DNA of 64,000 nt. Source: Filosporella fistucella. Its lineage: Eukaryota; Ascomycota; Leotiomycetes; Helotiales. Positions 43,350 to 54,851 of this stretch are shown here, piece after piece. Below the pieces are notes generated by a model, which did no database searches, had not been told where the DNA came from, and saw only the letters and a list, made by a program, of their open reading frames with translations. The stretch lies in the NCBI GenBank assembly GCA_030077755.1, contig JAQJZZ010000012.1, positions 1-64,000 of the forward strand. Direction: 5' to 3'. Position numbers and translations under genes: made by a program. Position 1 is the stretch's first letter, and the number at the start of each line of letters is the position of its first letter.

Positions 43350-45167
43350 AACGAGGATTGAATGATCCAGGACATCGAGGCTGGCTTGGGTTGGGTTGGG
43401 CTGAATGAAGGGCCGAGATGGGTAGCTCCTATTACCCAATTTGCACCGAATGCCCCCACCCCTCCACCTGAAATGCATTTGCATTACCCAAAAGGAATTG
43501 AATTTGTAGGAACTTGCGATTGATTATATCTGCAAGTGCATCGTTCGTCGGCTGTGCTAAACCACCAATGCCTGGCGCGTGGAACATGGGGTGGTTAGAG
43601 TACAATGCCACTGTAGTACATTGGATGTTTGACTTGATCAGGCTGCACTGTTGGAGAGACTTGTACATTGGTTGACTGTGCCTATCTTTGTTGCAAGTGC
43701 GGCCATTAAAATATCTTAGACACAGGGAGTACAATCCGAGGGTGACGAATGCGACATACATACTTTTGCTTGTACAAATACCTCTGTTTTGATTGATTGA
43801 CTTAGCGCATCAAAGCCTGACATTGGAGAGAGGGCGGAGAATGGCAGAGAGCAGATGCCTGGAGATGAGGTGATTCCAGTGGATGTCGGCAAGTGTTTGA
43901 GCCCTAGATGTAGAGGATGTGCACCTGAGCAAGCCTGGAATTCCAGGGAGTGGAGTGCCCTGAGGTGAGATGGGTGGTCAGCAGGTAGGTAGATTAGCAT
44001 CTACTGCCTAGGTACATAGGTGGTGCCTTACCTTGGCTGCCATTCGAGCGTACTGAGGTTCTTTTGCTGGCGGTATGCCCCTAGACAGGTGAAGGTACCT
44101 AAGTAGACAGGTACGGGCATGAAGTACGAGGTACCTGTGCCTGTACCTCTCTCTACCTGTACCTGGTGAGTCCAAGCCGGACAATGGAAATACAGCCACC
44201 TCAGCCATTCAGCCAGTCCAGCATCTGAGCAAGCGCGGCAGGCGGGCAATGGAAATGGAAGCCGACGGTGGTACAAGTGCACAGTACACTTTGAGGGTAC
44301 ACAGTAAACAGTGCGTATCTCAGTGGCTGGTGTACAAGTACAAGTACAGAACACTGCAGGTATTCGTGGCAGTTGCAACCCCCATATCTTGCCCTACCTT
44401 ACACTTATCCTTACCCTTACCTCACCTTACTCCAGCTTTGGGTGCCCAACCATACAGTCCCCGTCCTTAGTGTACACTCCCATACACACATACATACATA
44501 CATACATACATACCTATACCTTCCCCACCGAACCCTACTATTCACCACTCTTTCCAATGCTGGTACTGCCCTGCCCTGCTCTGCTTTCTCTTCCTTTTTG
44601 ACTCGCCAGGTGCAGTCTCTGATGCTCCTCCCCCTTGTAGCTGAAATTGCGTATTCAAGAATCTGCGCCCTTTCATTGGTCAATCCACGTCACATCATCG
44701 TCTCCCGCAATCACGTCACGCTGCACGTGACCCCGCCTCATCCCTGCTGGCTTACCCAAGTCTACCACGGCGAGTGCATTACCTGCATTAGCTGTATCGC
44801 GACACTGGCCATGCCTGAATGCTGGCCGAGTCATAAGAAGCCGAGCGCCTCCTGTGAAACTTTTGCTTAGAATGGATGAATGGTTGAATGAATGATTGAA
44901 TGCCTTGCGTGTTTTTGTTTCTTCCCGTCATCATCCACTTGTTCTGGTTCTTGGATTTAACATATCCTTCCTATCTGCCTGCCTCCTTACTTGATCTTGG
45001 ATTGATCCTGATTTTATTACCGAGCATGAAAGCCGGCTTAAGTCCAGATCCAGATCCAAAACACTGATCATTCTGCAGCGCTGCAAGACGCCGTTGTCTC
45101 TCCAAATCCAATCTACCCGCACTGGAACCCCGCATCGCATTCCCTTCCCAGCACGCCCTTTGTAATC
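43350..45167. other. Upstream region of the bZIP gene, GTAC/TACCT-rich
   Basis: No gene was recognised in this 1.8-kb stretch. Between 43,980 and 44,360 the motif GGTACCT/TACCTAGG and its variants recur many times. A CACGTG E-box (context CACGTGACC) lies at 44724-44729, about 440 bp before the bZIP start. Confidence 0.6.
44484..44512. repeat. (CATA)n microsatellite
   Basis: Seven consecutive tetranucleotide units of the CATA type in the gene-free stretch upstream of the bZIP gene. Confidence 0.9.
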
Positions 45168-45777
45168 ATGGAGGGGCATAGCCATGATTACGCCCGATCC
45201 CAGGGAGACTATGGCGATTATTATCAACAAGATCCCCAACAACAAGCGCAATACTACAGCGCTCCCAGCTCATCTACGGCTCCCATTCCCGGATTTGTCC
45301 CTATATATACCACTGGCTCCCAGCAGCCTCAGTACACAGCTCAACCATCATATGGAAATCAATATCCATATGCACATTCCAGTGCTTCGGCGTCAGCCTC
45401 GCTGTCTGAAAATGGTATGTTCAGCCTTGCCCTGATCAATTTTCGGTACGGCATTCCAGACCGCGGCTAACAACCCCAAAGAAGCAGAGCTCAAACGTCT
45501 TCGAAATACCGCCGCTTCCGCTCGTTTCCGAGCCAAAAAGAAGAAACGTGAACAATCCCTCGAAAGACAATCCCGAGAACGCCGCGAGGAGCTAGCTCGT
45601 CTTGAGGCTCGCATCGCGGAATTAGAGCAAGAGAACCGATTCCTCAAAGGTCTGATCTTGACCCCTGGAAGTACAAGCAAGAGTGACGACGAGAAGAAGG
45701 ATAAAGGAAAAGGAAAAGGAAAGGAGAAGGAGAAGGATAGGGCTCATGGAAAGGGAAAGGATGGCGTGGGAACATAG
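45168..45777 (+). CDS. bZIP transcription factor, CYS3/MetR-like, 180 aa
   Basis: Exons 45168-45414 and 45482-45777 join across a 67-nt intron (GTATGT, GCTAAC, AAAG). Residues 1-80 are Q/Y/S/P-rich and probably an activation segment. The second exon carries the basic region RNTAASARFRAKKKKREQ (the N-x7-R pattern) and a short zipper (ELARLEARIAELEQENRFL), then a Lys-rich tail (GKGKGKEKEKDR). RNTAASARFR is the form found in the CYS3/Met4-type sulfur regulators of fungi, so a role in sulfur gene activation is plausible but not proven; at 180 aa it is shorter than the classic proteins. Nuclear. Confidence 0.85.
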
Positions 45778-46246
45778 GTCCATTGCCAGCCTGATTGGAA
45801 GGGGTGGTTGGTGAGGGTCAGGTGTAGAGGAGACGCGGCGGTATACATTTCGATTGGAAATGGATTTGAAGGACTTTTGTATGGTCGTCAACACTTGTTG
45901 AGTGAAGGAATTGCTGATTATCGGGTCAACACTTGTTGTAATGCACTTGCTAGAACGCCTAGGAGTACTGGATGGGCAGGATATTGCGTATCAGAGGGCT
46001 GGACTTGCATCGTTCATATTCGGAAACATAGGGAATCAGATAGCTTGGACGGGCATGCATTCATCATAAAATGCTACCAAATCATCCAAGAATACGCATC
46101 CCATATCTGTTTCCATTTCTTTTCCGAGCAATCATTCATATCTATCGTCATGACCAATCCTTGAAAATCGCTCCCTCCCATCCTGTTCTTTTATCGCTTG
46201 CGGTCCCTGTTCAATTAGCCAAATTCACACCAAGCGAAGGGAAAAC
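45778..46246. other. Intergenic region between convergent genes
   Basis: Contains the 3' ends of the bZIP and calcineurin genes; nothing else recognised. Confidence 0.6.
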
Positions 46247-48032
46247 CTACGTGCTCAGTCTTCTTGAAATTAGTTGAAGCCCCTTGTCATTATCTGCTGC
46301 ATCTCTGGCTCTCTCCAATGCCTGGGCTCTACCCTCTTCGCTCTGTCTTGTAACCTCTTCATGACTTGGCGGTAATCTCTCGTTCTGCAAATCGACCTTT
46401 CGAGCATCTTCAAAACTGCTAATAGCATTCTTGATACCTTCTGCACCAAGCATCAATGTTCCGGCTGGAAGTCTTCCTCCAGAAGCCGTCTTCAACTCTG
46501 TGACTCTCTCCGACTCCTCGCGCAGGACCTGGAAGACCCGAGAGAGACGGCCGATAGCGAGAATCTTATTCTTGATAGCCCGTCTCTTATATTCAATTGA
46601 CTCTGGATCCAGTGGCGCATTTGCAGGTGGAGAGACTGGCCCTGGAGAAATTGATGGTGTGGCTTCATCTTTGAGTTCATCCTCAGAGCAAAGACCCAGA
46701 ATAGCAATCAGCATATCAGTAATTTTCTCCCCAACAAAAGGAAGAGACCAAGTAAACACATCCATAAAGTTTGGCAGCCAGTATGGATGTGGAGTGCAAT
46801 TGAATTGTCGAATATTCATGACGTTATTTTCGTACTTCAAAACAGCGGCTTTGTTGTTGTAGACATCGAGATAATTCGGAGCGGAAAAGATGGTCATCAC
46901 ACTGGGGAATCCAGTGGTTCGTGTCTTGCGATACATTCTGTATCCTGCATCTTGAGCCTCGTGAGCTCGAATGACGGAAAGAAGATTGTTCTTCTCCAGG
47001 AAGTTGCAAGCAGCAGGATAAGAAAAGAAATAAGAGCAACCTCGAACATGGTTATGGACGAAATACTCTGATGTCTTCTCCTGGCCAAACTCCTCCAATG
47101 GATCTGCCCACAAAATATCGCACATCAGCCCATGAGTGGGTGGTTCGCGGAATCGATCGATCTGCTATTGTCAGTGCTGGCCAACCAGGTTTCTCTTCTA
47201 CCTACCTGCTTCAGGTCATCCAGAGTATGCAATTCCGGACTCAAGCCGCCATGGATACATAGAAACTGCTTATTCATAACAGCTGCCAAAGGTAAAGCAC
47301 AGAAAGAATCCATGCATGCCTCATAGATCTTCTCAGAATACTTGTGTTTACATTCAAGTTTGAATGTGAAGTAATCAGTCAAATGTCTACACTCATGGTT
47401 TCCGCGAAGTAGCCATAAAGTATTTGGGTACCAAATCTTCAAGGACCACAAGTATAGAACGCACTCAATACTGAAATACCCTCTATCGACGTAATCCCCG
47501 AGAAAGAGGTATCTTGTGTCTGCAGGATCTCCACCAACTTCGAAAAGTTTCATCAGATCATAATATTGACCATGAACATCACCACAAACTGTGATTGGCG
47601 CATCCATCTCCAAAAGGTTAGGCTCTTGTTTCAGGACCTTGGTTCCCTCCTCGATGATAAACAGTGCTTGTTCCTCGGTCAGTCGACCTTCACGGTAGAA
47701 ATGTTGCTTCAAGAACGTCAAATTTGGTTTCGAAGGATCTTGAGGGGAGAAGAATTGTTCATTGGTTGGAGGATGCATTGCTGGAGCTTGTACATCTATT
47801 TTGATAATGTTAGACATCTGACGTTGCGGTGAGGGGTGTTTTGCGGGGTAAATAGGGGTAAGATACCTTTGCAGACTCTCTCCATAGTGCTAACCTGACT
47901 TCCATCTTCCATAGTATGAAGTGTGAAGTCAATCTCGGGGACTGGCCTCTTTTGATGTATAGCTCTCAGAGCATTGTCGACCTGAGCTCGCTCACCAGGT
48001 GGTAGAGGGCTTGTTTGCTCCTCGCCTTCCAT
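46247..48032 (-). CDS. cna1: Calcineurin A, catalytic subunit (PP2B), 556 aa
   Basis: Exons 47867-48032, 47206-47795 and 46247-47161 (introns 71 and 44 nt). All phosphoprotein-phosphatase metal-site motifs are present: GDVHGQ, GDYVDRG, GNHE and CIHGG, plus the calcineurin loop [17 protein letters not shown] and [14 protein letters not shown]. After the calcineurin B-binding helix comes the calmodulin-binding segment [20 protein letters not shown] (about residue 446-468) and the autoinhibitory element [17 protein letters not shown] (about 497-513), so regulation by calcium/calmodulin is complete. It dephosphorylates Crz1-type factors and controls stress response and virulence in many fungi. 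A core gene, with no oddities. Confidence 0.97.
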
Positions 48033-48791
48033 GGTCGCGGGGTTTTAGATCGGCTGGAAGAACGGTATAGAGCTGAATCTTGTATTCGAGCTTTAGCCAG
48101 TACAATTAAACTGATCTTGCACGTTTGATCGTGTATATGGTCGGGTGGGTAGGAAGATGTTGCTGCGAGGCACACGCGCAAAGGGTTTACGCTTTGTCAG
48201 CGCTGGAATCAACAGGAATATCTGCAAAATATTCAAGTCACCATGCAAACTGATGTCTTCAATATCGTGTATTCGTTGTAGCGCAAAAATGTTTGCGGGG
48301 CGTAGGGCTGAGAGAGTTGTCTGACTTGAAGTTGCGAGCGGGAGGTTGAAGAAGGCGACAAGCTCAAGTCGCTAATGCGGACTAGCGTGTGGGATTGGAC
48401 GAAGCCTGGTGATGGGGAGTCCGTGAACAACTCATCAGAGGCTCTGAGAGTTTGATATTATTTGTGATCATCCTCCGAATACCAACGCCACGAGAAAAAG
48501 AAATTCAATGTCAATTGGAGAGATCCGAATAGCCTCCATAGTCGCAACTGCAACCACGGGGCGCAGGGTCCACGGTACTGTATCTTATTGAGGCTGAGCA
48601 GCTGGATTGAGGCATTAGTCTGCAGCAAGACATGCGATAAGTCGTATCAAGAAATTCCGATTGGATTTAAGTTCCACCAGACCGGTTCACGGATTGAGGC
48701 TCTTCATTGTGTCTTCCCAAGCTAGAGGATTTGCGCCTGGATCAGGGTTTTGGTTTGTATCCATTGATACTCTTAGCTCACTGCTTGCAAC
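48033..48791. other. Divergent promoter region between calcineurin A and the 173-aa gene
   Basis: About 760 bp; no further gene or repeat recognised. Confidence 0.55.
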
Positions 48792-49356
48792 ATGCATGAC
48801 AATCGTAAGTCACCCCTCGCATACTGAAGCAGAGCTGATTTGTCTAGGAACACATCCACTTTTGGCCCAAGTGCCCTTAACAGTGTCTCCGTTCGTGTCT
48901 CTACCGACAGCGACGACATTACCATATACCTACAAGACTTTACCATCTACCTTACCACCAGCATCGACTGCAGCCTCATCAGGAGAAGAGAAAGCCCAAT
49001 ATGTTGTATCATCCTCGGGTCACGCAGCACATCCAGATGAGATAATTGCGTCATGTAAAGCTTTGCAAGCTTATATACAGAAGGTGACAGACGATGCAGA
49101 CAGGGAGTTGAAAGCTTGGGAGGAAAAGATTGCTGCAAGAGAACTGGCAGAGAAGAGAAGGGTTGCACCTGGATGGTTAGATAGTGATGCCAGGATTCTT
49201 GAACCGGAGAGGAAGGGAGATTCTCAAAGAAATCTGATGGATGTCGATGTATCAAGTGCTGAGGCATCGAGTCTAAAGAACGCACCGGTTGTGGCACCTA
49301 ACGGAGACGGAGACGAATTAGATAGGGCATTTGGGGGACTAGGTTTGAACAAGTGA
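48792..49356 (+). CDS. Conserved-looking small protein, 173 aa, function unknown
   Basis: A 13-nt first exon (48792-48804) joins 48848-49356 through a textbook intron (GTAAGT, CTGAT, TCTAG), giving MHDNRTHPLLAQVPLTVSPF. The body has a Pro/Thr/Ser segment, a helical part (HPDEIIASCKALQAYIQKVT, then WEEKIAARELAEKRRVAPGW) and a C-terminus ending DRAFGGLGLNK. An unspliced ORF opening at 48661 would add an unrelated N-terminus and is less likely given the perfect splice signals. The charged helix and RVAPGWLDSDARIL look conserved, but I cannot name the family. Confidence 0.7.
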
Positions 49357-49713
49357 ATAAGTAGCTACCTATGGTCGAGAACTATATTCTTGAACTGGAC
49401 CATATCTTCATATGTGTCACCAGTTGAATGTCAAAGAGGTAACATTCAGTCCATGCTTTGGATAAGGCAATTTCGGTATAGGATGGAATCAGAACGATAG
49501 TGGACTCTGATATCGTTCATTCAGTATTTATAACCATACACCATGGGTATCACGCTGTACGATGCTTGCCAGAGCTGTTCCATTGGGATAGCCGATTACA
49601 TTGGAGATCTTGAAATGGAATTCAGGCCTAATTCTTATTGCCTCAAATTCGAGGCTCCAATACCCTCCTCTACGTCAATGTAGAAAACCTCAAATAAACA
49701 TTCGAGCATCACG
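49357..49713. other. Short intergenic region, nothing recognised
   Basis: About 360 bp between two genes on the same strand; no repeats or RNA genes seen. Confidence 0.6.
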
Positions 49714-51645
49714 ATGCCTCCACGAATACCAAGGGCAATTGGCCGGTCTAGCTCAATTAGACTGCCAATAAGTTCTCGAGCCCATCAAACTTGTCCTATC
49801 TGCTCGATTTCGAGGCAGTTTCGAGCTCCAAAAAGATCTAAATCGCAAAATGGTGCATCAATCCAGTCCCGACGACAATTCAACACAACCACGGTAATAG
49901 AAAATCCGACAGCCAAAATCGTACCCAAATCATCAAGAGCTGAACTTCGAAACGCCCTCCTGAACCTGCAAAAACATGCAGCAGAGTATATCAACATTTC
50001 AAGATTACAACTCGCGCTGAGAGGGTTAGAGCAAACCGCAGGCCAGGAAACCATCAGAGTAGCTATATTGGCAATCCGGGATGGAGGGTCATCACTTACA
50101 AAGGCGAGGGAGTTGCTAAGATTATTGGTGGCAGATCCATTGAAGCCGGAAGAAGAATGGGAACGGATCTTGATCAATGAGGCAGGCACCAAGCCGGTGC
50201 TACTCAAAATTGGAGAGAATAATGTTGATGAGAGCATATATGGAAGTAGATTGGTCCAAGAGCTTCACGTCTCCTCAGCTACACTTAATGGCCATCAACT
50301 AGAAATACTATTGCTGGAGACGGATCCACCGAGTGGACTTGACGAAGGGGCTTTTACAGAGGCACTCATGGTCCCTACAATGGAGATACCTACATCAAAC
50401 ACCGGGCGATACACACCGGTGACGACACCCGTTCACAAATCTCTGGTTGTATCGGAAGGAGTAGTCGGCGCCGCAAAGCTTTTGGGGTATCCGGTCGACA
50501 TTGACAAAAGTATCATTGGTGCTGCTGTCGACCTGAAGGTCCGCGAGCAAAACCTACCGATCCAAGTTATTGACGTCTCACTTGGTACAAAAGCCTTGGA
50601 ATCCTTTCGTCAGAGCTTAGACAATGCTATCGCATACGAGAAGGATTGGTTTGAAAGTGAAGTGCCTGAGATTCTGAATTGGATCAAGTCAAATACAGCT
50701 CCTACAGATGGTTCGATGAAAGATCCGTTATCGAAACTTATCGAATCCCTGCTTCTACAAACATCTACATCCATTCAAGCCGAACAAAACCGACAGCTTG
50801 CCAAATCCGAGTCTGGGATGACCCCAGTAGAACTCGCATGGTTACAAAAAGGCATTTCTCAATGGGCAGAGAAAGCACATACCGAGCTTCGAGATCAGCT
50901 GGATATCGCTTTCAATGGAGGTCGGTGGCGGAAGTTGGGCTGGTGGAAGCTTTTCTGGCGTGTTGATGATGTTTCTATGATCGCTTCAGACATCTTGAAT
51001 CAAAGATTTCTCACAGACACTGAGAAGCAGATGATCTTTCTATCTGGTCGCATTGCTGAGTCGAAAATCTTCAGAGACATCGTGACGCCTCCCAAAACCC
51101 ACAGAGCAATTGAGAAAAACAAAAGCACACTCTGGCGAGAGGCACCTGAACCGATTAGATTAGGTGATCTCTTCGACACACCGAAAGACATTATACCAGT
51201 AAAGCTTAGGGCGAGACCTTGGCCAATTCAAATCCCGCTGGCTCGGCAATATCTATCGCACGAGACAGTCCCAGCTCTTCAAGCTTTGGCGCAGAAACTT
51301 ATGTTGCAAACGCTAAGCACGTCTTCTTTTGCATCAATTCTCGGTGGGTTGATGTATGTATCGTCAATCTCTACAGGCCTATATGAAGCCGGTGCAGTGG
51401 CAGCTGTTGGTATCGTATGGAGTATGCGGAGGATGCAGGGGAAGTGGGAGACAGCACGAAAGTTCTGGGAGGGAGAAGTGAGAGAAGAGGGTCGGAAGGC
51501 TATTCGAGGTGACGAAAAGGCCATGGTGGATGTTCTGATGAAGGAAATGAATCCTGTACAGAAGGACGATGAACTAGAGAAGGCAAGAGAGGCGGTCGAG
51601 AAAGCAGAGGCAGCCCTTGTCAACTGTAATAGTGTACAAACATAA
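49714..51645 (+). CDS. Mitochondrial membrane protein, Mug99/Mmc1-like, 643 aa
   Basis: A single-exon gene. The first 70 residues are Arg/Ser-rich with almost no acids (RIPRAIGRSSSIRLPISSRA), a typical mitochondrial presequence. The rest is helical, with WGAF-like patterns absent but long amphipathic stretches, and near residues 540-575 a hydrophobic hairpin (SSFASILGGLMYVSSIS, then GAVAAVGIVWSM) followed by an Arg-rich matrix-type segment and a charged coiled tail. The arrangement fits the fungal Mug99/Mmc1 family of inner-membrane proteins, an assignment made from memory of overall layout and therefore tentative. No enzyme motif is visible. Confidence 0.75.
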   Translation: MPPRIPRAIGRSSSIRLPISSRAHQTCPICSISRQFRAPKRSKSQNGASIQSRRQFNTTTVIENPTAKIVPKSSRAELRNALLNLQKHAAEYINISRLQLALRGLEQTAGQETIRVAILAIRDGGSSLTKARELLRLLVADPLKPEEEWERILINEAGTKPVLLKIGENNVDESIYGSRLVQELHVSSATLNGHQLEILLLETDPPSGLDEGAFTEALMVPTMEIPTSNTGRYTPVTTPVHKSLVVSEGVVGAAKLLGYPVDIDKSIIGAAVDLKVREQNLPIQVIDVSLGTKALESFRQSLDNAIAYEKDWFESEVPEILNWIKSNTAPTDGSMKDPLSKLIESLLLQTSTSIQAEQNRQLAKSESGMTPVELAWLQKGISQWAEKAHTELRDQLDIAFNGGRWRKLGWWKLFWRVDDVSMIASDILNQRFLTDTEKQMIFLSGRIAESKIFRDIVTPPKTHRAIEKNKSTLWREAPEPIRLGDLFDTPKDIIPVKLRARPWPIQIPLARQYLSHETVPALQALAQKLMLQTLSTSSFASILGGLMYVSSISTGLYEAGAVAAVGIVWSMRRMQGKWETARKFWEGEVREEGRKAIRGDEKAMVDVLMKEMNPVQKDDELEKAREAVEKAEAALVNCNSVQT

Positions 51646-52049
51646 TGGAATGTAATATATGATCTCCAATAGTATTGGTACTCTCTCGCCTCTTCAAGGG
51701 ACTTCAGCTTGTACAGTGGCTTTTACGTTTGATGAGCGGGCTCACTCAGAGACACATATCCCTTCATGGGGTCTAGAAACTCGACATCACTAATCCTGAT
51801 CACATTACCAGATCTATAGACCCGGATATCAATCAAAGGATTCGATTTCAATGCACGTGCTCCGTAGATTTTGTCGGCTAACGAGGCTGGAATCTTGCTT
51901 GCCGTATTTTTCCCGAACCGCTAGTTATCTGGAACAGAACCTCTCAACTCTCCTTGGAACTTCCAATAACGAACTCAGATCCATTGCAGCATCAATCATT
52001 TTCCTTTGTCAGGATTCTTGGAGTACCGGCGCAGTGAAATTGAGGTGAA
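51646..52049. other. Short intergenic region, nothing recognised
   Basis: Promoter region of the WW-domain gene; no other feature seen. Confidence 0.6.
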
Positions 52050-52910
52050 ATGGCATCCGCGACGAGCAGGGATGCGGCCGATGGGGGATCAGCCTCGCCT
52101 GAAAGACCTTCCACTGCACCAGATCGAGAACAAAAAGAGTGCGACGACTCATACAACAAGAAGGGAGATGCAGAGTCTACTTCCAGTCGTGAACAAGGCG
52201 AAGCGTCGGAGGAGGATGAGGTTGCGATTTCGAAGAAAGATTCGGAATGGGTCGAGAAGCACAATGCGACATCAGAACCATCTGGTGCTGGCGGCACATC
52301 TCAAGCACCACCTCTTCCGGAAGAATCCATCCCTCCTCTTCCCGCCGAAGGACCACCAGCTGCGACTGACGGTGATGATGGATGGGCGCCAATCTGGGAT
52401 GATACAGCACAGGCATTCTACTTCTACAATCGTTTCACCCAAGCAACACAATGGACAAATCCTCGAGTTCCAGAGGCGGCACCTGTCCAACCTGGTCCTC
52501 CCGGTGTCGACATACCATCTATTCCAGATTCATCTCCTCCTACTTCGGGCTACAATCCAGCAATCCACGGTGACTACGATCCAACGGCATGGTACGCCCA
52601 ACCTGCTGCTCCGGAACCTGCCAAGCCTGAAGATGCGGCGGCTCAATATGCGGCAACTGCAGCATTCAATCGTTTTACTGGTCGATTTCAGAACGCCGAA
52701 TTAGTTCCTGAGAACTTTAACGACGAGAACAAGAGCAAAAGACAGATGAACGCATTCTTCGATGTTGACGCCGCAGCAAATAGTCACGACGGACGAAGTC
52801 TGAAAGCTGAGAGGTCTGGCAAGAAGCTGTCAAAGTCGGAATTGAAACAATTCAAGGAGAAAAGAAAGGCCAAGAAGGAAGAGAAACGTAGGGCTTGGTT
52901 GAGGGATTGA
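52050..52910 (+). CDS. WW-domain protein, 286 aa
   Basis: A single exon. An acidic/Ser-rich N-terminus (1-100) is followed by one WW domain at about 110-140 with both signature Trp residues and the closing Pro (DGWAPIWDD ... FYFYNRFTQATQWTNP). A Pro-rich linker (PGPPGVDIPSIPDSSPP) comes next, then a conserved-looking block KRQMNAFFDVDAAANSHDGR and a very basic Lys/Arg tail (KEKRKAKKEEKRRAWLRD). WW domains bind Pro-rich ligands. The tail block resembles nuclear WW proteins associated with pre-mRNA processing, so a splicing-related role is possible but unproven. Confidence 0.88.
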   Translation: MASATSRDAADGGSASPERPSTAPDREQKECDDSYNKKGDAESTSSREQGEASEEDEVAISKKDSEWVEKHNATSEPSGAGGTSQAPPLPEESIPPLPAEGPPAATDGDDGWAPIWDDTAQAFYFYNRFTQATQWTNPRVPEAAPVQPGPPGVDIPSIPDSSPPTSGYNPAIHGDYDPTAWYAQPAAPEPAKPEDAAAQYAATAAFNRFTGRFQNAELVPENFNDENKSKRQMNAFFDVDAAANSHDGRSLKAERSGKKLSKSELKQFKEKRKAKKEEKRRAWLRD

Positions 52911-54758
52911 TACCATGGGTGGTTTGCATACCTGGCGTTCTTTGGCGGCGGTCTGATTTGGGGAGTATTATGGAAAGCATCGGGTGGCATTCTTTGGGAT
53001 ACAAAATGGGACAATGGATATAGCGACATTCATTGGGAGTCTTCTACTTTGAATAGTCGAACGCTGGTTACCGCGTTTAATGCCAAACATTTTGCAATTC
53101 CCATTCCTATGTTGTTCCATGTCCAGATCTACTTTCGCCTACCTCCTCCTAATCCTGATTACCCGATAGTTCGGATGATAGTTACATGCCAATGTCCTCT
53201 GTACAGCGTGCTATCATTGTTCTCACGCATACTCATATCGTTGTCGTTCATGTTTCGGCGCTGCTCTACCCACCATCGGGTTGCATGTATCATCGTCCAT
53301 TGAGCTGTAATTGCCACGATGGCAGTCCATTTGATCGACTCGCTTTGGTCCACATGAATCAACTTGCATTCCTGACGCTCAGCTCCTAAAATCTTCGCTC
53401 TAAGAGTACATGTCTCATCAATTGGACACTAGACCAACTTCTACCTCGCCATTCTCTTCTTCAGCCAGCGCTGCTCTATGACCGTGCCTTGAGAGATCAA
53501 TTCAACGCATCCATCATCAATCTGCATTGCAAATCGGTTTTGGGCAGCTTGAAAGCAATCACTATCTGTAGTTTATCTCTTTTCCCACGATTATACTCTC
53601 AAAACAAACTCTGGGCAGGATCATTCCCCGGTACTTGGCCTTGCAATTTGGAGCAACCCAGCTATTGCATCATTACGCGCCGTAGCCAAACCACATGCAT
53701 TGTGGGGTAACACAGACAATTTTTATACTGCGCATCGCGTTACTACCCCTGGCGCCGGCATGTTTATAACAAGCTTCAACGTCGAAATATGTATCAGTAC
53801 AGGTATTCATATGACAATATGGCAACACCTTAAAGCTCCTTGTCACATGGGTACAAAATAGCCGAAGAGGTGTGGAGGGGTAAAATGGCGTTCAGGTCGG
53901 AGCTAGTTCCGCGTGCACACTTCTCTCAGGTTCACTTGGCTAGATAAGGCCGGCATTTTTACCCTGTCTTGGATGCATATTTGCATGATAGTCTTTACCA
54001 AGACACATATGATTTGACTATGCCAAAGATAAGGTCGTCAGCTCTCACCTTCACTATCTCCAGATTCTCTGAATCTGAACCCGAACCCCAATTGAGGCAG
54101 TTGTCTCGTGTTACCGGTATGCCGAATTTGGAGAGCCTCCACCCCACGCAACCCTTCACAATTTGCCTCAATCTGCAGTAACATTAGCTAACTATTTCAA
54201 GGATATCCCGTGATCCATGTATTTTGCTGCGAGCGAACGTAGAAAAGACGGTCAATGGTCCAATTCCCACTCAAAAATCTGCCTTCACCACACGGAGTCC
54301 AAGTCTCAATGCTCAAGAGTTCATGTGATATTAAAACACTCCTATGTGTAACATACTGCCCTCTGTTCTATGTAAATCAATACAACATGGGCCAACTTGC
54401 AGATAAAGTTGGTGGCATGCAATCGAATGTCCGGTCGAGCGACAGCTTGCATGTAAGTGCTATCGGGGCATGCATAGTCTGCCTGCACATCGAGTATTTC
54501 TTGAATTCTTCCTATCACTAGATACCCCCTTCCCTGTCCTCCAGCAATTTCTGCGATTGTGGAGCCATTGCTCGCTTTGAATATGCACTTCAATTCCTCC
54601 AATATCATCACGGTAATCGTGCTCATTGGTCCAATAGTGCAATGGTCTCCATCTGCGTGCTGAAAATATGAGCAGCACGCACCGTACCGATGCTAGGTAA
54701 AGAGTAATAGTAGTTAGTGTACCGAAATATCTTGAGGTCGAAGAGGTCTGGCGGCAGA
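52911..54758. other. 1.85-kb stretch without a supported gene
   Basis: Only short ORFs with no motif or splice support. No tRNA-like or mobile-element sequence recognised. Confidence 0.55.
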
Positions 54759-54766
54759 TATAAAAT
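54759..54766 (+). promoter_or_regulatory. TATA box of the MFS transporter gene
   Basis: TATAAAAT lies 93 bp before the start codon at 54852. Confidence 0.55.
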
Positions 54767-54851
54767 AGAGGTGCCTCAGTGCCGCCGACACTCATCGATC
54801 ACATCATCCTCCTCCAAAGCTCGCAATTCCCGCTTGGCGCTGAACCCCAAG

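Noticed and set aside
52006..52704. 232-codon ORF overlapping the WW-domain gene
   Set aside because: Basic, His/Arg/Leu-rich shadow in another frame of a clearly real gene.
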